In this document: in pieces, positions 7,731 through 16,046 of the stretch
Layout: each line of letters opens with the position of its first letter
How positions within the stretch are numbered: position 1 is the stretch's first letter
Source: an uncultured Muribaculaceae bacterium
GTDB lineage: Bacteria > Bacteroidota > Bacteroidia > Bacteroidales > Muribaculaceae
Assembly: GCA_910579845.1 (NCBI GenBank)
Contig: CAJTWL010000013.1
Location: 1-55,741 of the forward strand
Length of the DNA stretch: 55,741 nt
Direction of reading: 5' to 3'
Program-made: the position numbers and the translations under genes
The notes under the pieces: model-generated
What the model was told of the DNA's origin: nothing
What the model saw: the letters and a program-made list of their open reading frames with translations, nothing else
Databases searched by the model: none

Positions 7731-8238
7731 AATTTATCATATCCATATAGTTGGCGTCGATACCCTCGCTGATGAGTGTTTTCCCGTTATGGTCCTCAAT
7801 CTCCTTTGTGCGCATGAGTTTCTGAAGAATTATGTCGGTGAATGAACTGACTCTCATTTCACGCCAAGCCTCGTCATAATCATGATTTTTGTTATTCATA
7901 AGTGCAGTTGCTTCGTCTATCTTTTTGTTGTACAGATTCAAAGCCTCTTTTGCATCAATAGGATCTCCGGGACCGAGCTGCAATTGAATAAGAGCGATCA
8001 CGCAATAATTGACAATTCCGATGAATTCGGGTTCGATACCTTCATTCACCGCGGCGGCTTGCACTCCCTTTTCCTCAAGAGTGCGTATCCGTTTCGCTTT
8101 AATGAAGATCTGGTCGGTAAGACTCGACGGGCGCATGATACGCCATGATGTGCCGTAGTCTTTAAGTTTCTTCTCATATATGTCGCGGCATACGCTTTTT
8201 ATAGCCGCAAATTCTTTAGCAGTATCGTGTGCAGTCAT
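7693..8238 (-). CDS. DUF1599 domain-containing protein
   Basis: A 181-aa soluble protein with an internal duplication: KLKDYGTSWRIMRPSSLTDQ (near 23-42) and NHDYDEAWREMRVSSFTDII (near 120-139) are two copies of the same DUF1599 motif. The family is sometimes described as nucleotide-modification associated, but the reaction is not established. It is the first gene of a pair with the DoxX-like gene. The start codon is immediately preceded by a long palindromic element (8240-8432). Confidence 0.88.
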   Translation of the reverse strand: MTAHDTAKEFAAIKSVCRDIYEKKLKDYGTSWRIMRPSSLTDQIFIKAKRIRTLEEKGVQAAAVNEGIEPEFIGIVNYCVIALIQLQLGPGDPIDAKEALNLYNKKIDEATALMNNKNHDYDEAWREMRVSSFTDIILQKLMRTKEIEDHNGKTLISEGIDANYMDMINYAIFALIKIRFA

Positions 8239-8239
8239 A

Positions 8240-8432
8240 GAAGTGATTTAAACTTTTTACGAAAATACAACAAAAGTGAAAAACTGTTTTCTTCAACATC
8301 AATCTTCATCAATATTTTGGTGTATTCCGCATCTTTCATCAGTCGCATAGCCCGCTATGCTCCTTCTTCGACATGCAGAATCCACTCAAAATCTTAACGA
8401 AGCTTAATGATGAAAAAAGTTTAAATCACTTC
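8240..8432. repeat. Family B palindromic intergenic element, 19-bp terminal inverted repeats
   Basis: GAAGTGATTTAAACTTTTT (8240-8258) is repeated exactly in inverted form at 8414-8432. The interior carries a hairpin (GCATAGCCCGCTATGC, about 8345-8360) within a GGAGCATA...TATGCGACTG block on the minus strand that recurs in the elements at 41.8, 45.1 and 54.0 kb. The left end is one base from the DUF1599 start codon. It looks like a MITE-sized element of about 190 bp. Confidence 0.7.
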
Positions 8433-8491
8433 ATATATCGTTGTGTAGACTATTACTTTCGCGAAAATACAAAAAAAATACGAGATTCCCT

Positions 8492-8521
8492 TTTGCGAAT
8501 AAGAATTATTTCGTATTTTTG
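8492..8521 (+). promoter_or_regulatory. Promoter of the agmatine deiminase gene
   Basis: TTTG at 8492-8495 and TATTTTTG at 8514-8521 are separated by 18 bp, matching the Bacteroidetes -33 and -7 consensus. The ATG follows about 40 bp downstream. Confidence 0.75.
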
Positions 8522-8562
8522 GATAAGGATGCAATTACAATTATAAGAACACAAAAAACGAT

Positions 8563-9609
8563 ATGCGTTGTAACAGTATAAGATTTATGGCCGAGTGGGA
8601 GGAATGCGCGGCGGTTTTACTCGCGTTGCCGGCTCCGCATACGGACTGGAATTATATCCTTTTAGAAGCCATAGATCAGTATCGGGAAATAATTGACGCG
8701 TTTACGCGAAATGGAGTCAAATGTATTGTGCTTACCTCAGATGTGGATGAGGCAAGACAGCTCTTGTCCGATACCGATATGGATCTGATCACATTAGTAG
8801 AGTGTGACTACAACGATACGTGGACCCGTGATTACGGACCTTTGACGGTGATAAAAGGGGAGCGGTGCCGCGCGCTCGATTTCGGTTTTAACGGCTGGGG
8901 ACTGAAATTTGCGTCTGACAGAGACAATCTTGTGAACCTGGGTCTTGTAAATGAATCATTGCTTCTTCCCGATGCCTACAGGAATGAAAGAGACTATGTA
9001 TTGGAGGGCGGCTCGATAGACACGGATGGTAAAGGTACCATACTAACTACAACGAAATGTCTGTGTTCTCCAAATCGCAATGGCGGTAAATCAAAAGCGG
9101 AGATAAACCGCATTCTTTCCGACAGGCTTGGAGCTGAACATATTTTATGGCTTGACTATGGTGCATTGGCGGGAGACGATACGGATTCCCACATTGATAC
9201 ATTATGTAGAATGGCTCCTGACAATACGATAATATTTACCGGATGCCGCAATGTAGACGACGAACATTTTGAGGAGATGCTTAAGATGAGGGCACAACTC
9301 ACACTTTTCCGTAATCAGGAGGGTGAACCATATAACTTGATAGAACTTCCTCTTCCGGATCCGATTTACGATGAAGATGGATTGAGGCTGCCTGCTTCCT
9401 ATGCGAATTATCTGGTAACTCCCGATATAATTTTTGTTCCGGTTTATGCGCAACCGGATAATGACAGGCTCGCATGCAATACGCTTCGTATCGCATTCCC
9501 CAGACATAAGGTTGTTCCGGTAGAGTGCCTGACTCTGATCAGGCAGCATGGTTCACTGCATTGCGCCACTATGCAGTTGGTTGAAGGGGAATTAGGCTCT
9601 AGGCTTTAG
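8563..9609 (+). CDS. aguA: Agmatine deiminase (peptidyl-arginine deiminase family)
   Basis: A 348-aa protein of the PAD-like guanidino-modifying family. The N-terminal FMAEWEECAAVLLALP and NDTWTRDYGPLTV are hallmark segments. LEGGSIDTD near 149, GDDTDSHIDT near 206 and the catalytic Cys in HGSLHC (C334) complete the active site. It hydrolyses agmatine to N-carbamoylputrescine and ammonia. The next gene encodes the following step, which supports the assignment over a peptidyl-arginine deiminase. Confidence 0.92.
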   Translation: MRCNSIRFMAEWEECAAVLLALPAPHTDWNYILLEAIDQYREIIDAFTRNGVKCIVLTSDVDEARQLLSDTDMDLITLVECDYNDTWTRDYGPLTVIKGERCRALDFGFNGWGLKFASDRDNLVNLGLVNESLLLPDAYRNERDYVLEGGSIDTDGKGTILTTTKCLCSPNRNGGKSKAEINRILSDRLGAEHILWLDYGALAGDDTDSHIDTLCRMAPDNTIIFTGCRNVDDEHFEEMLKMRAQLTLFRNQEGEPYNLIELPLPDPIYDEDGLRLPASYANYLVTPDIIFVPVYAQPDNDRLACNTLRIAFPRHKVVPVECLTLIRQHGSLHCATMQLVEGELGSRL

Positions 9610-9690
9610 GTTTTAGGGAGGTTAGGGTCTTTAAAGTCTTTAGGGTCTTTAGGGTGTTTAAAGACTTTTGCCTGAGACCTAAGACCTGTA
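9610..9690. repeat. Family A intergenic repeat tract
   Basis: TTTAGGGTCTTTAAAGTCTT-type units follow the agmatine deiminase gene and separate it from the next gene of the same pathway. Confidence 0.8.
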
Positions 9691-9732
9691 TTAAGAGATT
9701 GTAACGGTTTCTCAAAATTTAACAGATATTTT

Positions 9733-10611
9733 ATGATCAAGACAGGTATTGTTCAGCATTCGTTTAGCGATGACATGGATATGAATCGCTCCAGAAATCT
9801 TACAGCCATAGAGAATCTCGCATCCGAGGGCGCAAATCTGATTGTGCTTTCGGAGTTGCATGATTCACTCTATTTCTGTCAGACCGAGAATGTAGATAAT
9901 TTTGATCTCGCACAGACTTTGCCTGGTGAGTTTACGGATTTCTACGGATCTGCCGCCGCCACAAACAATGTCGTTATCGTTACAAGTACTTTTGAACGTC
10001 GGGCTCCGGGATTGTATCATAATACAGCGGTTGTTTTCGAGAAAGACGGATCTGTAGCAGGCGTATACCGAAAGATGCATATTCCTGATGATCCCGGGTT
10101 CTACGAGAAGTTTTATTTTGCGCCCGGAGATCTCGGTTTCGAACCTGTTGATACATCTGTGGGTCGTCTCGGGGTGTTGGTTTGCTGGGATCAATGGTAT
10201 CCGGAAGCCGCACGTCTGATGGCTATGAAAGGTGCAGAAGTGCTTATTTATCCTACAGCGATAGGGTGGAATCCCGATGATACTTCAGATGAGAGAGAAC
10301 GTCAGCGGGAAGCCTGGATCACTGTTCAGAGAGGTCATGCGGTAGCCAACGGACTCCCGGTAGTGAGTGTGAATCGTTGCGGGTTCGAGGAGGATCCATC
10401 GTGTGTGACATCAGGGATTGATTTCTGGGGATCCAGTTTTATCGCCGGTCCTCAAGGAGAGATTCTATATATGGCACCGGATAACGGACCGACAGAGACA
10501 ATTGTCGATGTAGATACAGAGAGGTCGGAGAATGTGCGGAGATGGTGGCCGTTTTTCAGAGACCGCCGCATCGACGAATACGGCGATCTCACAAAACGAT
10601 TCCTGCGTTAG
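9733..10611 (+). CDS. aguB: N-carbamoylputrescine amidase (nitrilase superfamily)
   Basis: A 292-aa protein with the nitrilase catalytic triad: E41 in VLSELHDS, K114 in YRKMHIPDD and C151 in VLVCWDQWYPE. The CWDQWYPEAAR stretch is typical of AguB. It converts N-carbamoylputrescine to putrescine, CO2 and ammonia. With the preceding gene it forms the agmatine route of polyamine synthesis. No arginine decarboxylase is in the window. Confidence 0.95.
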   Translation: MIKTGIVQHSFSDDMDMNRSRNLTAIENLASEGANLIVLSELHDSLYFCQTENVDNFDLAQTLPGEFTDFYGSAAATNNVVIVTSTFERRAPGLYHNTAVVFEKDGSVAGVYRKMHIPDDPGFYEKFYFAPGDLGFEPVDTSVGRLGVLVCWDQWYPEAARLMAMKGAEVLIYPTAIGWNPDDTSDERERQREAWITVQRGHAVANGLPVVSVNRCGFEEDPSCVTSGIDFWGSSFIAGPQGEILYMAPDNGPTETIVDVDTERSENVRRWWPFFRDRRIDEYGDLTKRFLR

Positions 10612-10621
10612 GCGCAATGAA

Positions 10622-10690
10622 GAATGGGAGGCTTTAAGGTCTTTAGGGTTCTTAGAGTCTTTAGGGACTTTAAAGTCTTTAAGGAATCTG
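10622..10690. repeat. Family A intergenic repeat tract
   Basis: GGCTTTAAGGTCTTTAGGGT and TTTAAAGTCTTTAAGG units sit between two convergent genes. Confidence 0.8.
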
Positions 10691-10704
10691 ATTCACTCTT
10701 TATT

Positions 10705-12177
10705 CTAAAGAGATATTCCTTCCATCGCTTTCCGGAATGCCTCCGACATCGATCTGGCGGCGCGTCGTCCATCGCCCATAGCCACGATAACGGTGGACGG
10801 TCCGCGTACAATGTCACCGCCGGCATAGATTGAAGATGCGGAAGATTTCATGGAATCCTCATCTACGATAATGCTTCCCTGTGAGGTCTTGTCAAGCCAA
10901 GGCATGGAATCCGGCGGGTTTGGCATATAACCCACACTGACTACAACCAGATCAACCGGAATCTCTTCTGTTTCTCCCTTTATAGCCACAGGTGAACGTC
11001 TGCCGGAAGAATCCGGCTCACCGAGTTCCATTTTCTGCAATACCATGGATTTTAGAAATCCCTTTTCGTCAGAATTATATCTTATAGGGTTTCGAAGAGT
11101 AAGGAATTCCACACCTTCTTCCGTTGCGTGACGAACCTCTTCAAGACGTGCTGGCATCTCCTCGGTACTTCGTCGGTATACAATCATTGCGTGTTCCGCA
11201 CCCATGCGGCGGGCATATCTGACAGCGTCTATAGCCGTGTTGCCGCCTCCTATTACCGCAACCCGCTTGCCACGCAGAGGGAGCATGTTACGACCCATTG
11301 AATCGGGTCCAAGGAGATTAAGGCGGATGAGATATTCATTGGCAGTCATCACGCCGGGAAGATTCTCTCCCGGAATACCCATGAAGCGCGGTTTGCCGGC
11401 TCCTGTTGCGACATAAATACCTTTGAATCCTTTATCCTGTAAATCCTTATATGAAATGCTTTTTCCGACATAGCAGTCTTTTATGAAAACCACCCCCATG
11501 CGACGAAGTTTGTCGATTTCACTTTCTACAACCTCGTTTGGCAGGCAGAATTCCGGAATACCATATTTAAGTACACCTCCAAAGAGATGCAGAGCCTCGA
11601 ATACGGTTACCTGAAATCCTTTACGCCGCATGTCGAAAGCAAAAGAAAGAGCCGAAGGTCCCGAACCTATCACGGCAATCTTGAAAGGCAGAGGTGTCGA
11701 GTCGCACTGGATTTCAGACGGATTACCCATGGTGCGTTCATAATCGGCTGCAAACCGTTCAAGATTGCCTATGGATACGGGCTGTTTTTTCATCTTGTTA
11801 TAGATGCATGCCGCTTCACATTGTTTTTCTTGCGGGCATACTCTGCCACATACAGCCGGAAGTACTGTGGTACGGTTAAGTACTTCTATGGCACCACTGA
11901 AATTCCGTCGTTCTATATTCTTGATAAATCCGGGTATATCATTATTTACCGGACATCCTTTTCTGCATCCGGGATCGGGGCAATCAAGGCAACGTGTAGC
12001 CTCAAGTACAGCTTGTTCAAGGCTAAGTCCTTCATTTACTTCTCTATTACAGCTGATTCTCCACTTGGCATCCAGCTCCGGCATTATTGCACGGGGAATC
12101 GCGGTGCGCTCTTTTGCCGGCATAGAGTTGCGTAATTCTTCGCGCCAGGGTTCGTTTCTATCAGTAATTTCGCTCAT
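10705..12177 (-). CDS. NADPH-dependent oxidoreductase, GltD/NfnB-like subunit
   Basis: A 490-aa iron-sulfur flavoprotein. The N-terminal Cys clusters CLDCPDPGCRKGCP and CGRVCPQEKQCEAAC (about 60-130) bind 4Fe-4S centres. The nucleotide-binding sites follow as IGSGPSALSFA and VIGGGNTAIDAVR, with C-terminal IYAGGDIVRGPSTVI. This is the glutamate-synthase beta-subunit fold. The NfnA-like gene sits immediately upstream with a TAATG overlap of one base, which favours an NADH-dependent ferredoxin:NADP+ oxidoreductase over a glutamate synthase; no large GltA subunit is nearby. Confidence 0.9.
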   Translation of the reverse strand: MSEITDRNEPWREELRNSMPAKERTAIPRAIMPELDAKWRISCNREVNEGLSLEQAVLEATRCLDCPDPGCRKGCPVNNDIPGFIKNIERRNFSGAIEVLNRTTVLPAVCGRVCPQEKQCEAACIYNKMKKQPVSIGNLERFAADYERTMGNPSEIQCDSTPLPFKIAVIGSGPSALSFAFDMRRKGFQVTVFEALHLFGGVLKYGIPEFCLPNEVVESEIDKLRRMGVVFIKDCYVGKSISYKDLQDKGFKGIYVATGAGKPRFMGIPGENLPGVMTANEYLIRLNLLGPDSMGRNMLPLRGKRVAVIGGGNTAIDAVRYARRMGAEHAMIVYRRSTEEMPARLEEVRHATEEGVEFLTLRNPIRYNSDEKGFLKSMVLQKMELGEPDSSGRRSPVAIKGETEEIPVDLVVVSVGYMPNPPDSMPWLDKTSQGSIIVDEDSMKSSASSIYAGGDIVRGPSTVIVAMGDGRRAARSMSEAFRKAMEGISL

Positions 12178-12938
12178 TATTCAAAAAGACGTTGTCTGTT
12201 CATCAATTGGTCAAAGTCAACTTTCCGTGCGTCAAATGCCGGACCATCTATGCATGTCTGTTTGCGTTGTCCGTCAACCATTACGCGGCAAGAACCGCAA
12301 AGACCGATACCATCTATCATGATCATATTCAGGATGCATTGTGCCGGAATATCAAGACGGTCGGCTGTCGTGGTTATTCTCTTCATAAGACCTGTAGGAC
12401 CTGACATCCATATCTTCTGAATGTCGGTTTCGTTTATTACGCGTTCTATTGTTCTGTCAAGGTTCTGTTCATCGGCAAGTATGACGCGGTCGCAATAATT
12501 CTCAACTTCATCGGAAATACAAGTGATACGCTCTGTCATTTCCGACATGACAGCCCATACATGGCATCCGTTTTCGTGCAATGCTTTTATAATAGGCATT
12601 AATGGAATGAATCCGGCACCATCACCGCAGCATAGCACATTTATGCCTTTGTCAATTTCGGCAGCTTTCCCTAATGGTCCGAGAACATCAGGCAATGCCT
12701 TACCCACTGCAAGGAATTTCTTATATTGGTCAATACCCTGTGCGCGGTGAATTATTATCTCTACAATACCTTGCTCTCTGTTGACATCTGTTATTGAGAA
12801 CGGGAGTCTGGGACCATCTTCACAAAAGCGGATGATTATAAAATTCCCCGGTTCCGCGCGTTTGGCTATCTCTTGATTGCTGAACCTGATGATTGCCGTT
12901 CTTGCCGAGAAATTGAAGATTTCTATTACTTCATTCAT
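12177..12938 (-). CDS. Ferredoxin-NADP reductase-like subunit (NfnA/SudB/PyrK type)
   Basis: A 253-aa FAD/NAD-binding protein. LPFSITDVN near residue 50 is the flavin-binding segment, LPDVLGPLGK is typical of the PyrK/SudB group, and the C-terminal GIGLCGSCRV...KQTCIDGPAFDA supplies 2Fe-2S cysteines. Together with the downstream GltD-like subunit it would couple NADH, ferredoxin and NADP(H). Whether it bifurcates electrons cannot be told from sequence reading alone. Confidence 0.9.
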   Translation of the reverse strand: MNEVIEIFNFSARTAIIRFSNQEIAKRAEPGNFIIIRFCEDGPRLPFSITDVNREQGIVEIIIHRAQGIDQYKKFLAVGKALPDVLGPLGKAAEIDKGINVLCCGDGAGFIPLMPIIKALHENGCHVWAVMSEMTERITCISDEVENYCDRVILADEQNLDRTIERVINETDIQKIWMSGPTGLMKRITTTADRLDIPAQCILNMIMIDGIGLCGSCRVMVDGQRKQTCIDGPAFDARKVDFDQLMNRQRLFE

Positions 12939-12983
12939 TTGTTTAATGTAGGGTAATTATGTGTTTCTATCCGGTTTCTAAAC

Positions 12984-15158
12984 TTATTTATTGAAATATT
13001 TTGCCCGAAGTCTTCGTGCGATCTTCACCGGATTTTTATCTGATACGGGGGTGAGAGAGCCTTTACGTAGAGTCCATTGACCTTCCCATTCTTTAATGGC
13101 GGCTGTTGTGGCGGCTTCGTCAAATTCCACGCCCTTTTCCATAGCGGAAATTACAGCATCAGTAAACATTTTCCATCGTTTGGCATAGAAGTCATTCATC
13201 AGACCGCTCCATTGCCTGTTGGCATAGTCGTTAAGTTTCTGATCCGTTTCTCCCCATGTCGTCAGTATTGTGCGGGCGTTTCTCTCATATGTGTCCGCCT
13301 CTTCAGTGGTTGAACCATGGCGTCGGGCATCTGCAATCCATTGCGACATGGAATAGTTGGGATCTGTCGCCAGAATCTCATCCAGATCACTCATTATACT
13401 TTCCATTTTTGCCGCCTCCTTTTTCACAGATGCGAGATCTCCTTTCCGATATGCGTTTGTGAATCGGTCCCTGACAAGTTTGAACTCGTTTCCTAAAAGT
13501 TGTCTTGTCACATTCATTACATCATACTGATATGCCGCATTTCCATCGATGCCTTTTGCGGAAAGAAGCAGATCCAGCACTTTCAGAAGGTTGGATTCAT
13601 TATACCGGAATGCAGGATTGGTGTAGCGACCGTTGCGCTTGTCAAAAGCGGGGCGGGCATTTGTCAGACATGCCTGACCTGAGCCTGAGTTACCCATAAA
13701 TATACTGTCTGCCATAAGTTGCCAAGCCTCAACCACTTCTGGAACTTTGTCGCCACCACGAGATTTTGCCCAGATTGCAGCCCACTCACGAGCGGTCATA
13801 TCCGGATTCCACGCTTTGGCAAGAACAAACTCATGCATCACCGGATTCGAATCAAGACCCTCGAGTGTGCCTCCGATTCCGACGAGATTTTCACCACGTT
13901 CGGCAACGGTTCTGGAGATCTTCTCCGATATGTCGTTCATGTTGCCCATGATCACAGTGTTGCCTCCGAAATTGCCGAGATAGCACCATACATACGGTTT
14001 GCCGAAATATTTGTCAGTGCGTCTCCATATTTCAACCTTGTCGCAATAATAGTCAAGCAGAATCATTTTGTCTCCCTCTACGCCGCTAAGGAATGCTTCA
14101 ATACGGGGTTTGGTCCAATTTTTACGATCGTAATAGAAGTTCCATGTCATCTGCATCCAGCGTGCTTCAGGATCAGCGGTCTTAAGAGTGTTGAAAATGC
14201 CTTTTGAAGCATTTTTAAGGTATTCCTCGCTCCAGTCCGGGGAATCCACCTCATTGAACGGATCAATGCCATAGATGTGGTCTGTGCCGTAAAGACTGTT
14301 CTGAGTATCTATGAATCGTTTCTGGATCTTTGCATACAATGGATCTGAAGGATTGAGAAAATAGCAACGCTCGTTTTCATGAAAACCGCCCCAGTCTCCA
14401 TGTTGGGAAATGTCGGCTTCCGGATAATGTTTCTTGACAGCCAGTGGAACATGACCGGAGAATGCCGGAAGAACCGGTGTCATGCCTAATTCTCTCTCTC
14501 GGGCAACAATCTGTTTCTGTAATTTCTCTTGTTTGTCAAGCCATTCATGAGATAACGGTCCCTGAAAACGATCGATATTGTTCATCCAGTGCCATGGAAG
14601 ATGTGCAGGTCCTGTGAAAGATGATAGAATCTCATCATCCGACAGCCCGAAGCTACGCCATGTTTTATACCAGGACTGTTCAGCTCCCGTCATTGCCAGA
14701 GGCATTGTTATGCCGTTCATTGCCATCCAGTCAATGAATCGTTCCCATTCCGACCATTGCCAGTAAGGCATTGTATAGCCGAATGTGCAATAGTTAAGGA
14801 AGAAACGGGTATCCACAGCAGCTTTTGCACCGTAAGGTTCAGAAGGGAGTGTCACGGTGTCAGGAACCTGTACCGGTTTCGCTTCAAACCAGGATACACT
14901 GGCACCCAATTGACGGCGCAGGTAATTGTTCAATCCGACTGCCATAGATGTGACGGAATTGCCTTCGATAAGAACTTTCCCGTTGTGCGCGGAGTACGCA
15001 AATGTGTCAACCGGAACATCAATGGTCTTGAATACAATATCTCCGGATAAAGAGGGGACAATCCTTTTTGCCAAGGCATTCGCTGTCTCTACATGATTCG
15101 TCGCGTAAACGGAACCGAAAGCGAGTGCGATCACAATAGCGGATATATACTTTTTCAT
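12984..15158 (-). CDS. Alpha-N-acetylglucosaminidase (GH89, NAGLU-like)
   Basis: A 724-aa exported enzyme with a signal peptide (about 1-19, cleavage near VYA). It has the three NAGLU parts: an N-terminal domain to about 110, a TIM barrel starting at FFLNYCTFGYTMPYWQW (119-135), and a helical C-terminal domain. The candidate catalytic acids are E303 in GIDPFNEVDSP and E433 in GGTLEGLDSN, matching the two glutamates of human NAGLU. It removes terminal alpha-GlcNAc, for example from heparan sulfate or mucin glycans. It is monocistronic, with its own promoter. No SusC/SusD pair is adjacent, so it is not in an obvious polysaccharide utilisation locus. Confidence 0.96.
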   Translation of the reverse strand: MKKYISAIVIALAFGSVYATNHVETANALAKRIVPSLSGDIVFKTIDVPVDTFAYSAHNGKVLIEGNSVTSMAVGLNNYLRRQLGASVSWFEAKPVQVPDTVTLPSEPYGAKAAVDTRFFLNYCTFGYTMPYWQWSEWERFIDWMAMNGITMPLAMTGAEQSWYKTWRSFGLSDDEILSSFTGPAHLPWHWMNNIDRFQGPLSHEWLDKQEKLQKQIVARERELGMTPVLPAFSGHVPLAVKKHYPEADISQHGDWGGFHENERCYFLNPSDPLYAKIQKRFIDTQNSLYGTDHIYGIDPFNEVDSPDWSEEYLKNASKGIFNTLKTADPEARWMQMTWNFYYDRKNWTKPRIEAFLSGVEGDKMILLDYYCDKVEIWRRTDKYFGKPYVWCYLGNFGGNTVIMGNMNDISEKISRTVAERGENLVGIGGTLEGLDSNPVMHEFVLAKAWNPDMTAREWAAIWAKSRGGDKVPEVVEAWQLMADSIFMGNSGSGQACLTNARPAFDKRNGRYTNPAFRYNESNLLKVLDLLLSAKGIDGNAAYQYDVMNVTRQLLGNEFKLVRDRFTNAYRKGDLASVKKEAAKMESIMSDLDEILATDPNYSMSQWIADARRHGSTTEEADTYERNARTILTTWGETDQKLNDYANRQWSGLMNDFYAKRWKMFTDAVISAMEKGVEFDEAATTAAIKEWEGQWTLRKGSLTPVSDKNPVKIARRLRAKYFNK

Positions 15159-15226
15159 TTTTGTTGGAATTATAGCACAGGAATGTGTTAAGTTGCAGTC
15201 AAGTAAAGAAAATTCAATTTATATGG

Positions 15227-15258
15227 CAAAAGTAAACCAAAAATTCCTAAATGCCAAA
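15227..15258 (-). promoter_or_regulatory. Promoter of the GH89 gene
   Basis: On the minus strand TTTG (15255-15258) and TACTTTTG (15227-15234) are separated by 20 bp, a full Bacteroidetes promoter match. It lies about 70 bp upstream of the start codon. Confidence 0.75.
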
Positions 15259-15282
15259 TCCAGACAATTTCTATAAATATAT

Positions 15283-15315
15283 AAAAAGTGGGCTTCGGTG
15301 TTGTGTCCGAAGCCC
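15283..15315 (-). terminator. Intrinsic terminator of the LTXXQ-protein gene
   Basis: A 9-bp stem GGGCTTCGG/CCGAAGCCC (15290-15298 and 15307-15315) is followed on the minus strand by ACTTTTTATA. It lies 30 bp beyond the stop codon of the leftward gene. Confidence 0.85.
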
Positions 15316-15345
15316 GCCCGATAAAACGGTTTTATTATTTGGTAA

Positions 15346-15921
15346 TTATTTTCCGGCAATTGAACCATTCTCTAATTTAGGATTCTTCTGTCCTTGTGGT
15401 CTCATTTTACCTTTTTGTCCTTTGTGACCTTTGTGCTTCATCAAGGATGCCTTGCCCATTCTCTTGTGATGATCAGGAGTGTTTACGTAATAATTCTGCA
15501 GAAATTTTACATATTGGTCGGAATTGAGGATATTTCCGAGATCCTTGATGTACTGTTCACGGATAGCCTTGTTTTGCTTTCTCATATCCGTTTTTACCTC
15601 TTTGCTCTCCTTTGCTTTGGCTGCAAGTTCCTGTCTTGATACCTTGACGGCCTTATTCAGAGCCTCGATCTGTCCTTTCTGGGTGTCTGTAAGATTCAGC
15701 CCGTCGAATACGCAAACTTCCTGAGCTCCCTTTTTGCAGCAAGCTTTACAGTCTTTACAATCTTTACAGTTCTTGCAGTCTTTGTTATTACATATCTTAT
15801 TACACTCTTTCTTTATCTTGCACTCTGTTTTTGCACATGTTGCAGATGCCTGCTGAGCGCCGGCAGAGAATGATACACTTACGATAGTTAAAAATGCTAA
15901 TCCTAAAATTGCTTTCTTCAT
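15346..15921 (-). CDS. Cysteine-rich exported LTXXQ-motif protein (Spy/CpxP-like)
   Basis: The start chosen at 15921 gives a 191-aa protein with a clear signal peptide (MKKAILGLAFLTIVSVSFSAGA). Next comes a Cys/Lys run (about 26-67) with repeated CKDC/CKNC units and at least a dozen cysteines. Then comes LNLTDTQKGQIEALNK, the LTXXQ motif, followed by a helical region and a basic tail rich in Lys, Gly and His. LTXXQ proteins of the Spy/CpxP group are periplasmic stress or metal-response proteins. The Cys cluster suggests metal binding, which is inference. Confidence 0.75.
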   Translation of the reverse strand: MKKAILGLAFLTIVSVSFSAGAQQASATCAKTECKIKKECNKICNNKDCKNCKDCKDCKACCKKGAQEVCVFDGLNLTDTQKGQIEALNKAVKVSRQELAAKAKESKEVKTDMRKQNKAIREQYIKDLGNILNSDQYVKFLQNYYVNTPDHHKRMGKASLMKHKGHKGQKGKMRPQGQKNPKLENGSIAGK

Positions 15922-16046
15922 ATCATTAAAATTTTTAATTTTGTAATTCTTAAATTGTGATTTCGTTACTTTGACCGTTAATATCGGCATCGGTTTAATC
16001 ACAATATTATAATTAACAAAATTTAAGTAACTTAAGTTCCATATTC

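Larger units (their letters stand above)
8239..8562. other. Divergent intergenic region
   Basis: This 324-bp region separates the leftward DUF1599 gene from the rightward agmatine deiminase gene. It contains a family B palindromic element (8240-8432) and a good promoter for the rightward gene (8492-8521). I see no coding potential in it. Confidence 0.8.

Noticed and set aside
10705..12938. Glutamate synthase operon
   Set aside because: The large GltA/GltB subunit is absent and the partner gene is a PyrK/NfnA-like reductase, so an Nfn-type complex fits better.
13845..13862. TTCGAATC string resembling a tRNA T-loop
   Set aside because: It lies inside the GH89 coding sequence and no cloverleaf can be formed around it.
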